Assembly: GCA_038396625.1 (NCBI GenBank)
Contig: CP121688.1
Coordinates: forward strand, 3,844,001 to 3,908,000
DNA length: 64,000 nt
Source: G038396625 sp038396625
GTDB taxonomy: Bacteria > Bacillota > Clostridia > Peptostreptococcales > Thermotaleaceae
Direction of reading: 5' to 3'
The position numbers and the translations under genes were made by a program. This document shows positions 44,202 through 51,828 of the stretch, one piece after another; position 1 is the stretch's first letter, and every line of letters starts with the position of its first letter. Below the pieces are notes generated by a model. That model searched no databases. It saw nothing but the letters and a program-made list of their open reading frames with translations, and was not told the origin of the DNA.

Positions 44202-44403
44202 CTTCTACATACTCCAAAATGTCCCCAGGCTGACAATCTAATGCTTTACAAATCGCTTCTAAAGTTGTAAATCTTATGGCCTTTGCTTTACTATTTTTAA
44301 GTATGGATAAATTGGCCTGTGTAATGCCGATGGTCTTTGCCAAATCCTGAGATTTTATTTTTCTCTTTGCCATCATCACATCTAAGTTTACGACGATACT
44401 CAT
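44191..44403 (-). CDS. small YozG-like XRE regulator
   Basis: This 70-residue protein is little more than a lambda-type HTH: KSQDLAKTIGITQANLSILKNSKAKAIRFTTL covers the helices (residues about 18-50, shown here in part), then a CQPGDILEY end typical of the YozG group. Such regulators are usually paired with a DUF2975 membrane protein, as here. The ATG has GGGGTGAT upstream. It sits between the DUF2975 gene and xrtK with overlap, so it probably controls the exosortase operon. Confidence 0.87.
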   Translation of the reverse strand: MSIVVNLDVMMAKRKIKSQDLAKTIGITQANLSILKNSKAKAIRFTTLEAICKALDCQPGDILEYVEDDE

Positions 44404-44419
44404 TCCAATCACCCCTTGT

Positions 44420-44890
44420 CTATATGGTCAAATCATTTTCACACTTTGCATCCACCGCTTGACGAAAAACCTCTGCTACAACAATACCAAAGCAGCCTGC
44501 AATCATAAAGATCATGGTGATAACAATGGTTAGAATAGTCGGATAGGTGATGATTTTTACTATATAACAACATGCAATAATAAAGGAACAATAGCCAATC
44601 TTTTTAAAGGCGTCTACATTTTCATAAATAAAAGGTGTATTTTGATTGATAGAACGAAAGAATTTTTTTATCTCCCACACGATCCATAAGGCAAATACTC
44701 CTGTAATATATAAAAATACTAACATAAAGTAAAAAAATGCATTATCATTTGCATATTGGGGCTTAATGGTCTTTATAACCCATGGTAAAGACCAGGGCAA
44801 AGAAAGCCAAATACCCATCCCTCCAATGAATATTCCATAAATTATCCATTCTACAAATCCAGACATTCCGTGTTTTCCCAAAACTTTCAT
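44420..44890 (-). CDS. DUF2975 membrane protein
   Basis: This 156-residue protein has four predicted membrane helices: one near residues 14-40, one at 52-75, and two between 95 and 145. It matches the DUF2975 group, commonly encoded with a YozG-like HTH protein. It may sense a membrane state and pass it to the regulator, but this is not established. GAGGTGAC precedes the chosen ATG at 44890. It is the first gene of the four-gene operon ending with the MSEP-CTERM gene. Confidence 0.83.
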   Translation of the reverse strand: MKVLGKHGMSGFVEWIIYGIFIGGMGIWLSLPWSLPWVIKTIKPQYANDNAFFYFMLVFLYITGVFALWIVWEIKKFFRSINQNTPFIYENVDAFKKIGYCSFIIACCYIVKIITYPTILTIVITMIFMIAGCFGIVVAEVFRQAVDAKCENDLTI

Positions 44891-44942
44891 TGTGTCACCT
44901 CTTGCATTTTTCTTTTTCATTATATCTCATTTATTTCTATTT

Positions 44943-44962
44943 AACAATAATATTTTATTGTT
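44943..44962 (-). promoter_or_regulatory. palindrome upstream of the exosortase operon
   Basis: AACAATAA and TTATTGTT flank a four-base centre about 55 bases before the DUF2975 start. It is a likely operator for the small XRE regulator. A promoter could not be fixed with confidence in this AT-rich stretch. Confidence 0.5.
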
Positions 44963-45020
44963 TTTCGATATGTGTTTTCAGGGATTTTTTACATCCTATT
45001 TCATCAAAATCTATAAAAGC

Positions 45021-45055
45021 AGAGAAAAGCAGATTCGCTACACCTGCTTTTCTCT
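45021..45055 (-). terminator. terminator of the sigma/anti-sigma operon
   Basis: A 12-bp perfect stem AGAGAAAAGCAG/CTGCTTTTCTCT with an 11-base loop, just past the anti-sigma stop. The minus strand continues GCTTTTATAG. Confidence 0.8.
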
Positions 45056-45062
45056 CTATTTT

Positions 45063-46652
45063 TTACTCTAACAGCTTCACTATTATTGCTTTATCTACGA
45101 ATCTGGTTTCCTCATATCCTTTGATCTGAATCCTCCAAGGGACAATCCCCTTCGTACCGCGTTGTTCCTTAGAAATGTATTCATCAGTAAAGGGCGCATT
45201 CTCTACTAATATATCGTAGGCTGTAGTATGAAACTTTAATTTCTCTTTCTTATCCCTTAAATGTGAGCTTTCTTCTTTCTTCACTTTTTTCCCCTTCTCG
45301 TCCAGCCATTCTCCATCGGATTTGTAGGTATGGGTAGTAAAGCTGTTTCCCTTGACTTTCACATCAAAATCCAATCCCTCGTAGGTTCTATTTTCTAAAT
45401 GGTCCACCATTCTAATACGTGCCTGCTGATGACCTAATACAACACTTTCGATGGTGATGGGACTACCCATATACATAAAGGTTTGGGGAAAGGACTTATC
45501 CCACTTAATATCTAATTTCTTATACTTTTCTACGGTTACATGATATCCATCTATCTTTATTTTTATTTCTTTCGGCAAATCAAAATACATAGAGTCAAAT
45601 TCAAAGGTTTGTCGCTCAAATCCTTTATTGTCACTATAATAAAATTCTGTTCCATAGGGCCTTTGTCGGTATTCTACGCCATTGGCCTCTATGCGAAGAT
45701 TATGCATGTAATTGATTTTATCTTGCCTATTTTTATAGCTGTAGGTTAAGACTGTTGCTGTAGGCGCAATCACAATTTTTTCAACAGTAACAGGCGTGCC
45801 ATCCAAATCTATTTCCTGATTCACCCCGTAGGTATAGGCATCATATTTTTTTACAGGAATTTGAAAACGCCAATTTCCTTTAAGTATTTGATCTTTGTCT
45901 GGCCCTAATTTCCTTAATTCTTTAATAATAAAATCAATGGTTTCCTGTGAAGAGCCAACGGGGTTTAAGGTAGTAATTATTCTGGTCCTATTTTCTTCTG
46001 GGGTATAGAAAATAAAGCTTCCTCCCGTAGGACTTTCACCATTTCTTTCATACACACTACCTACGGCATCTTTATCATAAAAGAAATTTCCCTTTGCCAT
46101 AATGCCATCCTTTTCATAGCTTGGTTCATACTTTATATTTCCCTTCATGTCAACGATTTCCATCAGCAATACAGTATTTATATCATCGGCAATAACACTT
46201 TCAATGGTAATCTTCACTCCTTGATCTTCTGCGGTTAAATTTAGTCTATCTCCATAGCCCTTATCAATTAGTTCTTCTATGGATTCACTTTCTTTCAAGC
46301 TTTGGTTTTTCCACCATTCTATTACATTAAAGCCCTCTAGACCAAAGGCCGTTACTACAAACAAAGTTAAAATAGCCGCTACAAGAAATCCTGACATCAA
46401 CCTCTTTTTTGGTTTATTGATTTTTCTTTGAATGTCTTTTTGTTGATTCCTAAGTCTTTCCATGAATCCATAGGGAATGGACACTTGATTTTTATGATCC
46501 TCGATAAAATGGATTGCTTCCTTCAATTCCTTCAATTCTTTTTTGCATTCCTCGCAAGCTTTTATATGCACAGCTATCTCTTTACGTTTCCCCTCATCCA
46601 TAGATTGCTCTACATACTCTAATAAATGCTTTTGTATTTCCTTACAGATCAA
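45063..46652 (-). CDS. zinc anti-sigma factor with DUF4179-type external domain
   Basis: This 529-residue single-pass membrane protein pairs with the ECF sigma factor upstream. The N-terminal ZAS domain has Cys3 and the His29-x3-Cys33-x2-Cys36 zinc motif (HIKACEEC). One membrane helix is at about 86-105 (FLVAAILTLFVVTAFGL). The remaining 420 residues face outward and resemble DUF4179 followed by a second beta domain (DUF5643-like). Start is TTG, one base after the sigma stop, with GGGGGTG upstream, so translation is coupled. It should hold the sigma factor at the membrane until an outside signal releases it. Confidence 0.85.
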   Translation of the reverse strand: MICKEIQKHLLEYVEQSMDEGKRKEIAVHIKACEECKKELKELKEAIHFIEDHKNQVSIPYGFMERLRNQQKDIQRKINKPKKRLMSGFLVAAILTLFVVTAFGLEGFNVIEWWKNQSLKESESIEELIDKGYGDRLNLTAEDQGVKITIESVIADDINTVLLMEIVDMKGNIKYEPSYEKDGIMAKGNFFYDKDAVGSVYERNGESPTGGSFIFYTPEENRTRIITTLNPVGSSQETIDFIIKELRKLGPDKDQILKGNWRFQIPVKKYDAYTYGVNQEIDLDGTPVTVEKIVIAPTATVLTYSYKNRQDKINYMHNLRIEANGVEYRQRPYGTEFYYSDNKGFERQTFEFDSMYFDLPKEIKIKIDGYHVTVEKYKKLDIKWDKSFPQTFMYMGSPITIESVVLGHQQARIRMVDHLENRTYEGLDFDVKVKGNSFTTHTYKSDGEWLDEKGKKVKKEESSHLRDKKEKLKFHTTAYDILVENAPFTDEYISKEQRGTKGIVPWRIQIKGYEETRFVDKAIIVKLLE

Positions 46653-47222
46653 CTAAAACACCCCCTGATCCATTTCATTTCTTAAAGCCTTTAGACCCCT
46701 ATAGATTCTTGACTTTACCGTACCTATAGGTATCTCTAAAATATCAGCGATTTCCTGCTGAGAGTAACCACTAATATACTTCAAAAGAATAACCTCTTTA
46801 TTGATCTCCTCTAACTGATTGAGTATTTCTTTGAATTCCATTTTTTGTGCATCCTGATAGGAGCCTTCCATTGCTTCAATATTTTCAGTGATACTTTCTC
46901 TTTTTCTATTTCTTAATATTCTTTTGCATTCATTGATAAAGATCGCTGCCACCCAAGTCTCAAAATATTTTTCTTCCCTAAGCTGAGCGATGTTTTCATA
47001 TACTTTTATGATTGTGTTTTGAAAAACATCCTCTATATCATATTCATTATATAAATAAGCCCATCCGATTTTATAGTATTTGTCTTTTCTTTCCTCTATC
47101 CAATCTATAAAGGGAACGACATCCTTTTTATGAATTCTCTTAATGACATAATAATGGTCAGCCTTATGTCGTTGTATCAACGATATGATGGATCTCCTTG
47201 ACTTCACGATATTCCTCACCAT
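46653..47222 (-). CDS. ECF-type RNA polymerase sigma factor
   Basis: This is a sigma-70 family ECF factor of about 190 residues. Region 2 has YNEYDIEDVFQNTIIKVY; region 4 has YSQQEIADILEIPIGTVKSR. The start is uncertain: I give the ATG at 47222, but a GTG at 47207 has a better-spaced GAGG and the frame opens at 47264. It lies directly before the zinc anti-sigma gene. Its regulon is unknown; no clear ECF promoter was found before it. Confidence 0.85.
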   Translation of the reverse strand: MVRNIVKSRRSIISLIQRHKADHYYVIKRIHKKDVVPFIDWIEERKDKYYKIGWAYLYNEYDIEDVFQNTIIKVYENIAQLREEKYFETWVAAIFINECKRILRNRKRESITENIEAMEGSYQDAQKMEFKEILNQLEEINKEVILLKYISGYSQQEIADILEIPIGTVKSRIYRGLKALRNEMDQGVF

Positions 47223-47315
47223 CCTTTCTCTAATTAGAGTCACAAATACTTTAAAAAGTTCCACTAAGATATATATCGAAACAGAATCAATCCTCTTTGA
47301 AAGTTATTTTTCATA

Positions 47316-47354
47316 ACAAAAGTCATATTGCAGTGGTTGCAATATGACTTTTGT
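47316..47354 (-). terminator. 17-bp perfect hairpin after the lipoprotein hydrolase gene (copy 1 of a repeat)
   Basis: ACAAAAGTCATATTGCA and its exact complement enclose five bases. A closely similar hairpin stands at 48681-48721, and the flanking bases are also similar (TTATTAAGTAGACTT against TTATTAAATAGATCC). It lies 62 bases past the hydrolase stop and runs into TTTTGTTATG on the minus strand. Confidence 0.75.
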
Positions 47355-47416
47355 TGTACTCATTAAATATTTATTAAGTAGACTTTATAATCTTTATCCA
47401 TATAAATTCTACTTAA

Positions 47417-48337
47417 TTACTTCTCTATTTTTTCTTTAAATATTTCAACGCTTTGCTTGATTGAACCTTCAAGAGCACTAATATGATCTCCTTGTATTAC
47501 ATAATATTCACTTTCTATGCCATTTTCTTTTACTTCTTGTACAAATGACTTTGTTAGATTTTGAATTTCTGGTATATGACTTTCAGATTCAACAAACATA
47601 TACAAAGGTTTCGTTACACAATGAGGATATTTAATTGGAGTTCTTAAGTCGAATTCATTAGAAATACTCGTATCAAAAGGTATAATCGGTTCAAGTTTTT
47701 TATTCGCATCTAATTCAGCTTTTAAATCCAATGGAGCTGCTCCAAATGATGCAACTGCTTTATAGTTAGAAGGCATCATGGAAGCCAGTATAGATATAGC
47801 CCCTCCAGAGCTGTGACCTGCAAGAAAAATATTATTTGAATCAACATACGGTAAATCTTTCAAATATTTACCTGCAGCTATGACATCATCTACTTCACCA
47901 TAAATTAATTCATAATTTCCTGGGTTACCATTTTCACCTCTAAGCATAGGTGTCATAACAATAAAACCTGCATCAACATATGGCTTTATAATTTCCCAAT
48001 ATCCTGCGTCAAATGCAAATCCCCCATGGACAAAAACAATAGCAGGGTATTTCTTATTCTTATCAATATTATCTAAAATCAAAGCTTTTAGTGACAATTC
48101 ACCTGATTTGTATGTAATTAAAGCAGTATTATCGGGCAAAGATAATTCCTTATATTTTTGAGGTGCAGGGCCCTCTTTTGTTAATTTGCTATTATAATTT
48201 TTTCTTAATGATATAAATTCATTTTCAGTATTACTTTCGATAGCAGCTTCACTTTTTTCATCATTTTCAATCGCACAACCAGTTAAAATCGAAATAAACA
48301 TGGCAATGATGATAGCAAACAAAATTTTTCTTTTCAA
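47417..48337 (-). CDS. alpha/beta-hydrolase lipoprotein
   Basis: This 306-residue secreted lipoprotein has a signal peptide ending in lipobox LTGC (Cys21). The hydrolase fold has VFVHGGFAF as oxyanion region, nucleophile elbow GHSSGG and a late histidine in QGDHISALEG. It resembles prolyl-oligopeptidase/dienelactone-hydrolase esterases. It would act outside the membrane on a peptide or ester. It is a single gene between two similar hairpins. Substrate unknown. Confidence 0.85.
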   Translation of the reverse strand: MKRKILFAIIIAMFISILTGCAIENDEKSEAAIESNTENEFISLRKNYNSKLTKEGPAPQKYKELSLPDNTALITYKSGELSLKALILDNIDKNKKYPAIVFVHGGFAFDAGYWEIIKPYVDAGFIVMTPMLRGENGNPGNYELIYGEVDDVIAAGKYLKDLPYVDSNNIFLAGHSSGGAISILASMMPSNYKAVASFGAAPLDLKAELDANKKLEPIIPFDTSISNEFDLRTPIKYPHCVTKPLYMFVESESHIPEIQNLTKSFVQEVKENGIESEYYVIQGDHISALEGSIKQSVEIFKEKIEK

Positions 48338-48680
48338 GTAAATTCCCCCTTTAATATTTTAATGCTTCATTACAATCATAGACAAACAACTTAAATCATT
48401 AAGTATTATAAGCATGTGCCCTTATGTACCTTTACAACAGAAGATTTCATTGCTCTTAAAGAAAAGCAAACAGTTGTATTGATAGTTTTATTTTATATTT
48501 TATCATATATAGAATATTTAGACTATTTATTTTGTAAAATATATCATTTTTTCAAAAAAATTCCTCATCATACATATCGCACATACCTATCCTTTGATTA
48601 CCAAAAACATTATTGGAAAATAGGAACACACTCAAATTCTTTCCTTTTGAGATCAATTCCCTTCAAAAATAATTATCCAC
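48338..48680. other. intergenic region upstream of the lipoprotein gene
   Basis: This is AT-rich sequence between the lipoprotein gene and hairpin copy 2. TATAAT-like sequence occurs near 48405 on the minus strand without a good -35 box. An 89-codon plus-strand frame (48416-48685) has no ribosome site and low-complexity content, so I do not call it. Confidence 0.4.
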
Positions 48681-48721
48681 AATAAAAGTCATATTGCAAT
48701 CACAACAATATGACTTTTATT
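48681..48721 (-). terminator. 16-bp perfect hairpin after the histidine kinase gene (copy 2 of a repeat)
   Basis: AATAAAAGTCATATTG and its exact complement enclose nine bases. It lies about 100 bases past the kinase stop. Compare the hairpin at 47316-47354: 12 bases of each arm are identical. Confidence 0.72.
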
Positions 48722-48822
48722 ATGCTCAGCTAATTATTAAATAGATCCTGCAATCTTTATTAGCTGGCTAATATTTTAATTTTTATACAAGAAACTACTG
48801 CTTGTCACCCATCACTTTATTT

Positions 48823-50892
48823 TTATTTAGGCATTTGAATGATCGCTTTAAATAAATCTCCATCTATTTCTATATTGAAACTCCCCTTTTGAATATCTAT
48901 TAAACTCTTCGCGATTGATAGTCCTAAGCCACTACCCTGACTACTTCTAGATTCATCTCCTCTTTTAAAGCGTTCCATGAGTTCATTAGCAGAGATATTG
49001 AGTTCATAGGCTGAAATATTTTTCATTGTTAACACCACTTTATTTTCTAAATCTTCAATATCTATATATACCCTTGATCCTTTCAATGCGTATTTAAACA
49101 TATTTGATAATAAATTCTCTATAGCCCTCCATAATAATTTTCCATCTGCTGTGATATATACCTTATCCTTAGAATGATTGATCTTAAACTCTAATGCTGC
49201 CGCTTCAATTTTATCATTAAGTTCTCCTAATCCCTGTGTTATTAAGGATACGATGTCTATTCTTTCATTGTTTACTGGGATATTTCCACTGGAAGCTTTT
49301 GCTGCTTCAAATAAATCATCCGTTAGTATTTTTAATCGTTGAGATTTCTGGTCAATAATTTCTATATATTCTTGTGACTTTGGTGGATTCTTTTCTTTTT
49401 TTAATAAATCCACATAGGTGATGATGGAAGTCAAGGGAGTTCTTATATCATGGGATACATTGGTGATTAGTTCCGTTTTTAAGCGTTCACTTTTAAGTTC
49501 GTTTGCAACTGCTTTATTTAAGCCATCCGTTATACTATTAATATTAGAGGCAAGTCTCCCAAACTCACCATTTCCTGACACATTGATTGTATGATGAATA
49601 TCTCCACTCTTTATTCTTTCTACCCCTTCCTTAATTGCATTAAACTCCTTCACCCGCTTGAGCGCTAACCAAGCACCTACGCCTATGGTTACTGGGAACA
49701 TAAAGAATGTTAAAGCAGCTATGACTGGATATCCTATTACGATAAGCACAATCTTTACGCCAACACTCCCACTATCATATACATCTTTTACAAATTTAAA
49801 GATTTTATGAAAAATGCAATATACAAGTGAATGTTTTATAATCGTTCTGTTTTTAAAATGTTTCACCAATGATAAGACTAACATTAATCCTACTGTGGCA
49901 ATTGGAGCAGTTACTAGAATGATAATTTTATAAATATCTTGATGCCCTACAGCTTGTAATGAAGCAAACCACAATAAGATAAGACCTAAGCATAATCCAA
50001 AATTAATATCATTATATAATCTATCAACTATATTTAAATGCACAGTCTTATCGTTAAAAGATTTTCTGCCTATAATCAATACGAGATATATGAACGATAC
50101 GATTAACGCTAGTAAAAAACCTCCCATTTTATATAAACTATTGGTAACAGCTACTTTATTTTCTTCCCATTCTTTTATACTTGAATCTAAAAATACTTCA
50201 GTAAAGGCAACATAAATAGCATTATTCTTACTATCTAATTCACGAATATTTCCTGTAATCCAGTGGTACTGGTTACTATTTGTGATTTCTTTTGGGTATA
50301 CTTCTTTTTCGAATTCGTCAAATAGCATATAGATTGGATAGGATTCAAAATATTCTTTCGTTGTTTTAGGACTGTTCGTAAATACATTCACACCATCACT
50401 AGCATAGTATATCAGTTCTTTGTATTCTCCTAATCTTTGTAAAAGTCGTTTATACTCTTTTAGGTCATCCTTTATTAGATTCTCTTTTGTTTCTGAAATT
50501 TTATCAGCATATATTTCTTTAAACTGTTTATAATTTTCCTCATGACTTAAATTAGGGTTGTAGTTTTTAGAATTATTTTGAAAGTCCCAAAATAAATTCT
50601 CTTCTTCTCTTCTAAGCTCCTCCTCTTTAATAGATCCACCATTTAAAATATGTTCTTCATCCTTATATTCTGTTATTAGCCTTGTTAAGATTCCTATGGC
50701 GTCTTGACTTGTACTCATAAATTCTCTACTCTCATAGTAATTATCTTCAAAAACAATGTTAAAATCACCTTGTTGAGATTCTACTACATTTACAAATGTT
50801 GTTATGGCACCCGTAAAGCACAAAATCACGATTATAAAAACAATTATCTTTGTTATCACTGCATGACTATAATTTTTCCACTTTGTATCCAA
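48823..50892 (-). CDS. sensor histidine kinase
   Basis: This is a 689-residue membrane kinase. A helix near residue 15 begins it, then an external sensor region of about 210 residues, four more helices (250-420), HAMP-like linker, DHp domain with the phospho-histidine in NVSHDIRTPLTS, and a C-terminal ATPase (ENLLSNMFKYAL, GSGLGLSIAKSL). It overlaps the response regulator gene by 26 bases. The multi-helix layout resembles kinases near antibiotic-response genes, but no target operon is visible here. The signal is unknown. Confidence 0.9.
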   Translation of the reverse strand: MDTKWKNYSHAVITKIIVFIIVILCFTGAITTFVNVVESQQGDFNIVFEDNYYESREFMSTSQDAIGILTRLITEYKDEEHILNGGSIKEEELRREEENLFWDFQNNSKNYNPNLSHEENYKQFKEIYADKISETKENLIKDDLKEYKRLLQRLGEYKELIYYASDGVNVFTNSPKTTKEYFESYPIYMLFDEFEKEVYPKEITNSNQYHWITGNIRELDSKNNAIYVAFTEVFLDSSIKEWEENKVAVTNSLYKMGGFLLALIVSFIYLVLIIGRKSFNDKTVHLNIVDRLYNDINFGLCLGLILLWFASLQAVGHQDIYKIIILVTAPIATVGLMLVLSLVKHFKNRTIIKHSLVYCIFHKIFKFVKDVYDSGSVGVKIVLIVIGYPVIAALTFFMFPVTIGVGAWLALKRVKEFNAIKEGVERIKSGDIHHTINVSGNGEFGRLASNINSITDGLNKAVANELKSERLKTELITNVSHDIRTPLTSIITYVDLLKKEKNPPKSQEYIEIIDQKSQRLKILTDDLFEAAKASSGNIPVNNERIDIVSLITQGLGELNDKIEAAALEFKINHSKDKVYITADGKLLWRAIENLLSNMFKYALKGSRVYIDIEDLENKVVLTMKNISAYELNISANELMERFKRGDESRSSQGSGLGLSIAKSLIDIQKGSFNIEIDGDLFKAIIQMPK

Positions 50893-51553
50893 TTCCCCAC
50901 ACCACCTTTAAATATTTTGGCTCTTTCGGATTTATTTCAATTTTTTCTCGTATTTTTCTTATATGAACAGCTACTGTATTTTCTGGATGAAAGGCTGTTT
51001 CCTTCCATACCTTTTCATAGATCTCATCTATGGAATATACCTTTCCAGCATTTGCAGTCAAAAGCCTTAATATTTTATATTGCACTGGCGTAAGCTGAAC
51101 CTCTTCCCCATCAACAGTGATCATCTTACTTTCATCATCAATTACAAGACCTCCTGTTTTAAATACATTGGTTTTTGTTTCGAGACTGCCTAAGGTTGTA
51201 TATCTTCTTAATTGTGACTTAACCCTTGCAATTAATTCTAATGGATTAAAGGGTTTCGTGATATAATCGTCAGCACCCATATTTAATCCCATTATTTTAT
51301 CTGTATCCTCTGTTTTGGCTGAAAGCATGATTACAGGTATATTATTATCTTCTCTGATTTTCATAACCGCCCTTAATCCATCCATTTTGGGCATCATAAT
51401 ATCCATTATAATAAGATGTATCTCATTTTTTTCTATTATTTCTAATGCTTCTATTCCATTAGATGCTTTTAATACTTTATAACCTTCATTATTCAAATAA
51501 ATTTTTATAGCCTCTACGATTTCCTTATCATCATCACAAACAAGTATATTCAA
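50867..51553 (-). CDS. OmpR-family response regulator
   Basis: This 228-residue regulator has a receiver domain with acidic pocket CDDD and phospho-acceptor Asp51 in IIMDIMMPKMDG. A winged-helix DNA-binding domain follows (VQYKILRLLTANAGKV, NTVAVHIRKIREKI). It is the first gene of the pair with the histidine kinase. Direct repeats of TTAAGA about 11 bases apart lie in its promoter region and are its likely own binding sites. Confidence 0.92.
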   Translation of the reverse strand: MNILVCDDDKEIVEAIKIYLNNEGYKVLKASNGIEALEIIEKNEIHLIIMDIMMPKMDGLRAVMKIREDNNIPVIMLSAKTEDTDKIMGLNMGADDYITKPFNPLELIARVKSQLRRYTTLGSLETKTNVFKTGGLVIDDESKMITVDGEEVQLTPVQYKILRLLTANAGKVYSIDEIYEKVWKETAFHPENTVAVHIRKIREKIEINPKEPKYLKVVWGIGYKVEKL

Positions 51554-51635
51554 AAGGGATCACCTCTACATATTAATTTGTACATATTATAACACATCCT
51601 TTATTATTTACTTTAACATCATGATACCAATGAAA

Positions 51636-51675
51636 TCTTAACAAATTTGCTATAAAAATCTTAAGATTTTCTTAA
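51636..51675 (-). promoter_or_regulatory. direct repeats, probable response-regulator sites
   Basis: On the minus strand TTAAGA occurs at 51670-51675, 51659-51664 and 51636-51641. The first two are 11 bases apart and the third 23 bases on, so all lie on one helix face. OmpR-type regulators bind such tandem hexamers; autoregulation is inferred. Confidence 0.65.
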
Positions 51676-51684
51676 GATTCCCAT

Positions 51685-51711
51685 AAAAAAACGACCACCA
51701 CCGTGGCCGCT
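51685..51711 (-). terminator. terminator of the beta-galactosidase gene
   Basis: GCGGCCAC-GGTG-GTGGTCGT on the minus strand forms a GC-rich stem with one G-T pair, followed by TTTTTTTA. It is 118 bases past the stop. Confidence 0.82.
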
Positions 51712-51828
51712 TGTTTTATCTATTTTTCAAAGCATTCATCATTATGTTTTTCAAGATACTTTCCAGATACTTTGTTCGTCAAAATACAATTCTTAAAGAT
51801 AGAATATTATATTTTCATGCAAATATTT

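Noticed and set aside
48416..48685. An 89-codon plus-strand frame between the lipoprotein and kinase genes
   Set aside because: No ribosome site, biased Phe/Tyr/Leu content from AT-rich DNA, and it ends in the hairpin repeat.
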